A program made the translations under genes and the position numbers. The notes beneath the pieces are model-generated. The model had not been told where the DNA came from, searched no databases, and was given only the letters and a program-made list of their open reading frames with translations. A DNA stretch of 64,000 nucleotides, taken from NCBI RefSeq assembly GCF_010111755.1, contig NC_088963.1, forward strand, positions 1,302,001 to 1,366,000. Reading direction: 5' to 3'. Below are positions 58,419 to 64,000 of the stretch, one piece after another. The DNA comes from Nakaseomyces glabratus. Lineage: Eukaryota; Ascomycota; Saccharomycetes; Saccharomycetales; Saccharomycetaceae. Within the stretch, counting starts at the first letter, position 1. Every line of letters starts with the position of its first letter.

Positions 58419-60965
58419 TCATTTTCTTCGATTATTGGACTCTTGAGACAATTTCTTGATTTCATCTTCACAATGGTTGATAACATCACTACTTGTGGTA
58501 ATCTTTTTAGACAGGTAATCTAATCTGCTCTTGAATAGCTTTTGGTCATTAATCTTACCAAGAGCACGAAGTTCTTCCTCCCATTTCTTGATTCTTCCTG
58601 TTTCGAAGTTAATCACTTTCAAGTGGTACCTTGTCATTAGCACCGTCTTCAGATCTTCATCATCGATTAAATACTGGAAGGCAGCCCTGTATAACGGCTT
58701 GAAAGGTCTGATCTCTTTGAGGACACCTCTATCTCTGGATACAGTGATTAAGCCATTGTTCTCTAGTTCTAGTATACCAATTTCTGGAGCTGCTTTGAAT
58801 AATGGCCTGAACACAATATCATGGAAATATACCTTACCGTTCTTGCTTAGTAAATCAATCAATTCCCATGCCTGAGCGCTCTTCAGTGGATCGATCTTAT
58901 CACTCAAGAAAATTTGTGTAATTTGCTCCGATGCTTGCTCAATCATCTTATCTAACGCTTCCTTAGGGAGTTCTCCGAACTTTACTCTGCGCACAAATGC
59001 TTGAAGGTCTAGCATTCTCCCACCTAATGGCTCCAAACTGTCATCAATATCTTGAATTAGCTCCTCAGACAGGTATCTTCTAGGGTCATTTTCATCATAC
59101 TGGGAATGTTCAGGAGATGCTTTCTCTGTAGGCTCATCCTCTTCGGCCTTCTTTGCCCGTTTCAAACTCTTGTGATAATGTTCAACCAATTCAGATAGCA
59201 CATAGTTTCTTGAGTTTGCCTTGGATGCATCAGACAGAATCATTGTCTTAAAGACTTGATTAGGCAACGATTCTGAAAGTCTTTGATTTGCTGCAACAGT
59301 TTCTGTTAAGAAAATTACATGAGCAATGTTCATTTGAACTAGCATAGCAGCCCAATCTGCCAATTCTTTATAGACAAAACTATTAATATCCGCTTTCCCT
59401 TCAAAACGATCGATCACAATAACTGGCTTTGCTTCAGGGTGTTGCTGTAGATAATCTTCCTCCTTGATATTCACATCATCTCCAGCATCATTGATTGTTG
59501 ATTGATAGTCTTTTAATGCAATTCTTCTAACAGCCATTAATGACGTGGTTAGCATATTTCTGAATTGCGATTCTTTTGTCTCTGAGAGACCACTTTTCTG
59601 TCCAGTCAACCCTTGAACCATCAAATCTAGAACATTAGTTACTGAGTCAATCCACGGGAATATTGGAAAATAGCCTAATTGACCTGCAGCATTTCTTAAA
59701 AATTTGGCATCGGTTCTAGATTTAATTAACTTATCACAATCGATGTAGAGCACATTGTTTCTGTTGTGAAGCGTGTGTTGCATAACTAGCTCATGCTTAC
59801 CGGAACCTCTTGGGCCTCTTATTAATACAAACGTATTGTTGTTTTCTTCGAGCCACATTTTCAAATCATCCATTTTCTCGATCCTTTCTTCCCACAGGTG
59901 TCTTTTAGAGATAATGGAACTGTCATAACCCCAGTAATTCTTAAAAGTAGAAACTGTTGAATTGGTTAAGTTCTTTAACTGTTTAAGGTATCTGTTATCC
60001 CAAGAAATCTGGTATTGGTGAGTAATCTTCTGCTCAATAAAAAACTCTCTGATAGGGTCAAATATCAAAACAGCCAGAATAGATAATAGTGCAAAAGTAA
60101 CTGGAATTGCAATTCTTGTATGAGTAACATAAAAGTTTCTTATCAAATGGCCCTTGACTACATTTTCATATTGAAGATGCAAAACAGTATTATGAATTTC
60201 GATACCAGACACACAGTTCTTTGCACATATGGCTCCTCTATAGGATCTATATTTGACACGGAAATGTTTGTTGGTATCATTAGGAGGAAAGATGTCAATA
60301 ATTGTTCCATATCTTCTGAATAAAGAGTATATTTCTTCTTCAGTTAGAGGTGGACCTTGACATTTAATGATGACAGTAGTGCTTGGGAGTCTCTTCAAGT
60401 CCTCAATCCAGGGTGACCCCTTGACTGGAAAAGCAGTTGCTCTAGTAAAGTAAGAAAACAGTGAATTCTTCGATTCATTCAGGGTATTCTGTTGAATCAT
60501 AGTATTCACTTCTGCTTTTGTATAGTTAAAGGGTACCAAAAATGTGGCAAATACACCACCATCACGCTTGACAGGAATCGTCGACCTCAGTTGTAGCCCA
60601 TGAATTGGATTATCTGGTGGACTTGCTAGATTTTTAATCTTTTCTCTAACACTTTCTCGAGATTGGTTCCGTAGTAATACGTTGTACCATAAAGCTGGAT
60701 TCCACAGTGATGTGGCTCTAGCATATACATTATCAAAATATAGCAGAGTTTCTTGCTCTGTCTTATGAATGACACCTGTGTCGGTAGCCGTGTTAGATTC
60801 ACCAGCTTGCCTGTCCTTCTGTTGGATTTCACTGGATACCCAGCGCACACCTCTCGGATAAACTCTTCTAAGGCCCAAGGGCAATACTTGTGACAATACA
60901 CCAACATTTGGTGCGATTGTTCTCAATATAGTTGCGCCCATTCTGGGCGTAGTAATCGAATTCAT
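58419..60965 (-). CDS. YME2: Mitochondrial inner-membrane protein Yme2
   Basis: Yme2 is an inner-membrane protein needed for mtDNA nucleoid structure and number, and its loss raises mtDNA escape. The 848 residues (850 in S. cerevisiae) begin with an Arg-rich presequence (about 1-43). A matrix RRM-like domain follows at about 195-265 (STTVIIKCQGPPLTEEEIYSLFRRYG). One membrane helix lies at about 284-303, and a large intermembrane-space domain carries a P-loop GPRGSGKH (384-391) and an AAA-like segment with KPVIVIDRFE near 515. The C-terminal 40 residues are a Lys/Glu coiled coil. Synteny matches YMR302C. Confidence 0.95.
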   Translation of the reverse strand: MNSITTPRMGATILRTIAPNVGVLSQVLPLGLRRVYPRGVRWVSSEIQQKDRQAGESNTATDTGVIHKTEQETLLYFDNVYARATSLWNPALWYNVLLRNQSRESVREKIKNLASPPDNPIHGLQLRSTIPVKRDGGVFATFLVPFNYTKAEVNTMIQQNTLNESKNSLFSYFTRATAFPVKGSPWIEDLKRLPSTTVIIKCQGPPLTEEEIYSLFRRYGTIIDIFPPNDTNKHFRVKYRSYRGAICAKNCVSGIEIHNTVLHLQYENVVKGHLIRNFYVTHTRIAIPVTFALLSILAVLIFDPIREFFIEQKITHQYQISWDNRYLKQLKNLTNSTVSTFKNYWGYDSSIISKRHLWEERIEKMDDLKMWLEENNNTFVLIRGPRGSGKHELVMQHTLHNRNNVLYIDCDKLIKSRTDAKFLRNAAGQLGYFPIFPWIDSVTNVLDLMVQGLTGQKSGLSETKESQFRNMLTTSLMAVRRIALKDYQSTINDAGDDVNIKEEDYLQQHPEAKPVIVIDRFEGKADINSFVYKELADWAAMLVQMNIAHVIFLTETVAANQRLSESLPNQVFKTMILSDASKANSRNYVLSELVEHYHKSLKRAKKAEEDEPTEKASPEHSQYDENDPRRYLSEELIQDIDDSLEPLGGRMLDLQAFVRRVKFGELPKEALDKMIEQASEQITQIFLSDKIDPLKSAQAWELIDLLSKNGKVYFHDIVFRPLFKAAPEIGILELENNGLITVSRDRGVLKEIRPFKPLYRAAFQYLIDDEDLKTVLMTRYHLKVINFETGRIKKWEEELRALGKINDQKLFKSRLDYLSKKITTSSDVINHCEDEIKKLSQESNNRRK

Positions 60966-61994
60966 AACATCAATTGTAATATAGTTTTATTTCGAAACCG
61001 CAGACTTTTGTATTAGTTCTTAGACAACCTTCCAAAATAACTGCAATATAGTCAAGTGATAGCCTTGAAGTAATAGAATTTGAGAATTTGAGATAACGTC
61101 CTATAAATCCTTATTACTTTTTAGACTAAAGCTAATGTATTGTCCATCCCTCGACGATGTGTACTAAGAAATATAAAAACAGACTTGAAAAAGTAATTAA
61201 CCCTTAAAAATGAGTGCACAAGCAGGATTTTGTTTGATCTCATCGCAAGTAGCATCGAGCTCACTAGTCCCTTGATGAAATTAGCAAGGTGAAGAGGCAA
61301 ATTTCATCCAATTATCACTCTGGATGACACCGATGATTCCTACGGGATGTTTGCCACTTCACTAACAATTCAAGTCTAAATAAAACCCAAAATTGAGTAT
61401 GGACATATCACGATTCTTAAGATCTAAGCAAATCTAGTTATGGGCTTCTTTCTTCAATAATAGTGTCTCCTCGATCAGATGCATGTTGACCACTAAATAT
61501 GTAACTTTGTGATTATCCTTGGCTCCTGGTGTGGCACCGTAAGTATCTCTAGCCCATCTGTGACTTGAGCTAATTGCTCAATCATGTAGGTATTTTGTTT
61601 GTTTGTAGCTAAATGTACATAACTATCTGCAAGAAGTATATCCCCATCGCAACAGACTAATGACGTACTATTCCCCCAGATATGCGGTATCATTCACTAC
61701 GCATCCTTCCAATCACTCATCTCAACTTCTCTCTGGGTCATCCGCCCCTTATAAAGGCCTGGCAACACGGGCCCATAGCCCATGAATTGTAAATTGCAAT
61801 AAACTTTCCATCTGCTCAGTAAGTTTGTATAACTCACAGGATATATTTTTTGGGGACAATTAAGAGAACTGGTGTGTGTTAAACTCTTTCCAACGGAGTT
61901 TTCAGCTTTAAAATACGGCAAATTAGCGTTGGTTTTATATCGGTAGTTGGCAAAGGACTAAAGTGGGACACTAGTGTCTAGAAATATCGCTATC
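60966..61994. other. Divergent region YME2 / UBP15; ADH2 (YMR303C) absent
   Basis: 1,029 bp. S. cerevisiae has ADH2 here, and no alcohol-dehydrogenase remnant is visible. A full-match PAC box lies at 61237-61246. The short frames at 61493-61921 are not protein-like. Confidence 0.65.
61237..61246. promoter_or_regulatory. PAC box (ATCTCATCGC)
   Basis: The complement reads GCGATGAGAT, a 10/10 match to the PAC consensus GCGATGAGMT. It is about 272 bp upstream of YME2 and 749 bp upstream of UBP15, so YME2 is the nearer gene. Confidence 0.6.
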
Positions 61995-64000
61995 ATGGGA
62001 ACAAATGTTGAAGAAGTGGGAGAGATAGTAGAAACAATTGATCTAGGGAAGAGCATTGATGAGGTTTTTCCAGAACTAGAGGAAGATCAGGAAGTATTGG
62101 TGGAAGGCTCGTTTACATGGAGAATAGATAAATGGTCCGAACTGAAAGAGCATAAATACATGTCTCCTAGGAGCCAAGTGGGAGAATATCAATGGGATGT
62201 ATTGTTATTCCCACATGGTAATCATAACAAGGGATTGGCGATATACCTGGAGCCACATCCTGAAGAGGAGAAGGATGAAACTACGGGCGAGTTGAAGCCC
62301 GTTGATCCTGAATGGTACTGCTGTGCACAATTTGCCATTGCATTGTCAAGGCCTGATGATGACCAAGAGATAAATCTGGTGAATAAATCAAATCATAGGT
62401 TTAATTCTCTGGATACCGATTGGGGCTTCGCAAATTTTGTAGATCTAGGAAGCTTGAAATATCCATCAAAGGGGAGAAATAGAGGGTTTTTGAATGACGA
62501 TAAATTGAATATAACTGTTTTTGTACGGATACTGAAAGATCCAACTGGTGTGTTGTGGCATAACTTCATAAATTATGACTCAAAGAAGATGACTGGTTAT
62601 GTCGGTTTCAGAAACCAAGGTGCTACATGTTATCTCAACTCATTATTACAATCTTATTTTTTCACAAAATACTTCAGAAGATTGGTATATCAAATACCTA
62701 CTGAGAATGAGAGCCCCAATAATAGTGTGCCGCTAGCTCTACAAAGGTCATTCTATCAATTACAAGTATCGAAATTTCCACTAGACACATTGGAACTAAC
62801 CAGATCCTTTGGGTGGGACAGTGCAGAAGCATTCACACAGCATGATGTCCAGGAGCTGAATAGAATATTGATGGACAGATTGGAGAATAGAATGAAAGGC
62901 ACATCGGTTGAAGGTATGCTGAATGAAATCTTTGTCGGGAAGATGAAGAGTTATATCAAGTGTATAGATGTTGATTATGAATCTTCTAGGGTGGAAGATT
63001 TCTGGGACCTTCAATTAAACGTGAAAAATATGAAGGGTTTGAAAGAGTCATTTGATAACTATATTGAAATTGAATTGTTAAATGGTGAGAATCAGTATCA
63101 AGCACAAGATTATGGCTTACAGGATGCAGAAAAAGGTGTCATATTTGAAAGTTTCCCACCGGTACTGCATTTGCAATTGAAGCGTTTTGAATATGACTTT
63201 AATTATGATCAAATGATAAAAGTTAATGACAGATATGAATTCCCGGAAACGATAGATTTGTCCCCTTATTTGGAAGATTCAAAAAAAGAAAAAGAAAATA
63301 ATTGTGTATACAATTTGCACGGTGTGTTGGTTCATGCCGGAGACATTTCGACCGGCCACTACTACACATTAATCAAGCCTGGTTTGGAAGATCAATGGTA
63401 TAGATTCGATGATGAAAGGGTTTGGAAAGTAACAAAGAATCAAGTCTTCGAAGAGAACTATGGTTTAGATGCTTTGCCAGATGATAAGCTTAGAACAATG
63501 ACAAGAGAACAATATCAGGAATATGTCCTTGCTAGACATACAAGTGCTTATATGCTGGTATATATTAGAAGCGACAGGGAAGATCAACTATTGCAACCGG
63601 TTTTAGAGAGTGAAGTCCCAAAACATGTTATCGAGAGGGTTCAGGAAGAAATTAAGGAGAGAGAGGAAAAGGAAAGAGAGATTAGAGAAGCGCACTTGTA
63701 CTTTCAAATTCATTGTTATACCACGGAAGACTTTATTGACTATCAAGGGTTTGACTTATGTGCTCATGAGAAATTTGGATTTTTCTCTCAAGATTTACAG
63801 AAACGGAATGGTAGTAGCGGGTTAAGTATGCGAGTGCTTAGGTCGACAAAAATTAAAGATCTATTTGGAAATATAAAAGAAAATCTAGATATTCCCCATG
63901 AAAGAGAGGTTAGGTATTGGAGAATGACTAATAGAAGGAACAACACTCTGAGACTTGAACATCCGATAAACTCGATAATGGATAACATTACACTTGATGA
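61995..64000 (+). CDS. UBP15: Ubiquitin-specific protease Ubp15 (USP7 type), cut by window edge
   Basis: Ubp15 removes ubiquitin from substrates including cell-cycle, peroxisomal and endocytic proteins, and is the yeast relative of human USP7/HAUSP. The frame opens with ATG at 61995 and stays open for 668 codons to the edge. The rest of an expected protein of about 1,230 residues lies outside. An N-terminal MATH/TRAF domain occupies about residues 35-180 (SFTWRIDKWSEL at the start). The USP catalytic domain runs from about 202 to 525, with C212 in GFRNQGATCYLNSLLQ and H455 in HAGDISTGHYYTLIKP. The first USP7-type ubiquitin-like region begins afterwards (from about 560). This domain order is diagnostic of the USP7 group. 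Confidence 0.96.
   Translation, partial: MGTNVEEVGEIVETIDLGKSIDEVFPELEEDQEVLVEGSFTWRIDKWSELKEHKYMSPRSQVGEYQWDVLLFPHGNHNKGLAIYLEPHPEEEKDETTGELKPVDPEWYCCAQFAIALSRPDDDQEINLVNKSNHRFNSLDTDWGFANFVDLGSLKYPSKGRNRGFLNDDKLNITVFVRILKDPTGVLWHNFINYDSKKMTGYVGFRNQGATCYLNSLLQSYFFTKYFRRLVYQIPTENESPNNSVPLALQRSFYQLQVSKFPLDTLELTRSFGWDSAEAFTQHDVQELNRILMDRLENRMKGTSVEGMLNEIFVGKMKSYIKCIDVDYESSRVEDFWDLQLNVKNMKGLKESFDNYIEIELLNGENQYQAQDYGLQDAEKGVIFESFPPVLHLQLKRFEYDFNYDQMIKVNDRYEFPETIDLSPYLEDSKKEKENNCVYNLHGVLVHAGDISTGHYYTLIKPGLEDQWYRFDDERVWKVTKNQVFEENYGLDALPDDKLRTMTREQYQEYVLARHTSAYMLVYIRSDREDQLLQPVLESEVPKHVIERVQEEIKEREEKEREIREAHLYFQIHCYTTEDFIDYQGFDLCAHEKFGFFSQDLQKRNGSSGLSMRVLRSTKIKDLFGNIKENLDIPHEREVRYWRMTNRRNNTLRLEHPINSIMDNITLD

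Overview
The window is a compact, nearly intron-free chromosome segment of a budding yeast of the family Saccharomycetaceae. It holds 28 protein genes (two cut by the window edges), one tRNA-Thr and one spliceosomal intron. Every full-length gene has a recognisable Saccharomyces cerevisiae counterpart or syntenic partner. Standard-code reading gives intact proteins, splicing uses the yeast GTATGT/TACTAAC signals, and gene order follows S. cerevisiae in long runs. From memory, not checked, the combination MSN4 - GND1 - HAS1 - ADE4 - ATM1 on one chromosome resembles chromosome M of Candida (Nakaseomyces) glabrata, so a Nakaseomyces-type post-whole-genome-duplication yeast is my best guess.

The layout is four synteny blocks. 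Block A (1-2703) is CSE4 (centromeric histone, cut at the left edge) and ELM1 (kinase), in the S. cerevisiae YKL049C-YKL048C orientation. Block B (3640-16815) is MSN4, a YKL063C-like membrane protein, MNR2, YET1, a small mitochondrial-looking protein and YNK1. This is YKL062W-YKL067W, inverted relative to block A. A tRNA-Thr(UGU) lies at the junction with block C (18175-33912): SVP26, GND1, SSP1, PFS1/ADY1, KOG1, IKI1/ELP5 and GPI16, corresponding to YHR181W-YHR188C without RGD3 (YHR182W). Block D (34345-64000) is HSH155, ABZ2, HAS1, TDA1, GOT1, HER2, JNM1, a YMR295C-like gene, PRC1, LIP1, DYN3, ADE4, ATM1, YME2 and UBP15 (cut at the right edge). It is collinear with YMR288W-YMR304W except that LCB1 and ADH2 are absent.

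The genes are housekeeping and regulatory: kinetochore, morphogenesis and stress signalling, TORC1, Mg2+ and nucleotide metabolism, pentose phosphate pathway, splicing, ribosome assembly, GPI anchoring, ER-Golgi transport, dynein/dynactin, purine synthesis and mitochondrial maintenance. Yeast genes are transcribed singly, so the useful context is shared divergent promoters. The HAS1/TDA1 and KOG1/IKI1 promoters carry the same module of inverted PAC boxes, an A/T tract and a Reb1 site. Long promoters (2.5 kb at MSN4, 1.6 kb at GND1, 1.6 kb at HAS1/TDA1) carry homopolymer runs and short tandem repeats.

I see no transposon, CRISPR array, centromere or obvious horizontally acquired island. The most interesting points are the shared ribosome-biogenesis promoter module beside the TORC1 subunit KOG1, an in-frame alternative 3' splice site in GOT1, a carboxypeptidase Y precursor without the QRPL vacuolar sorting motif, two intact sporulation genes, and a GC-rich repeat-bearing stretch upstream of MSN4.
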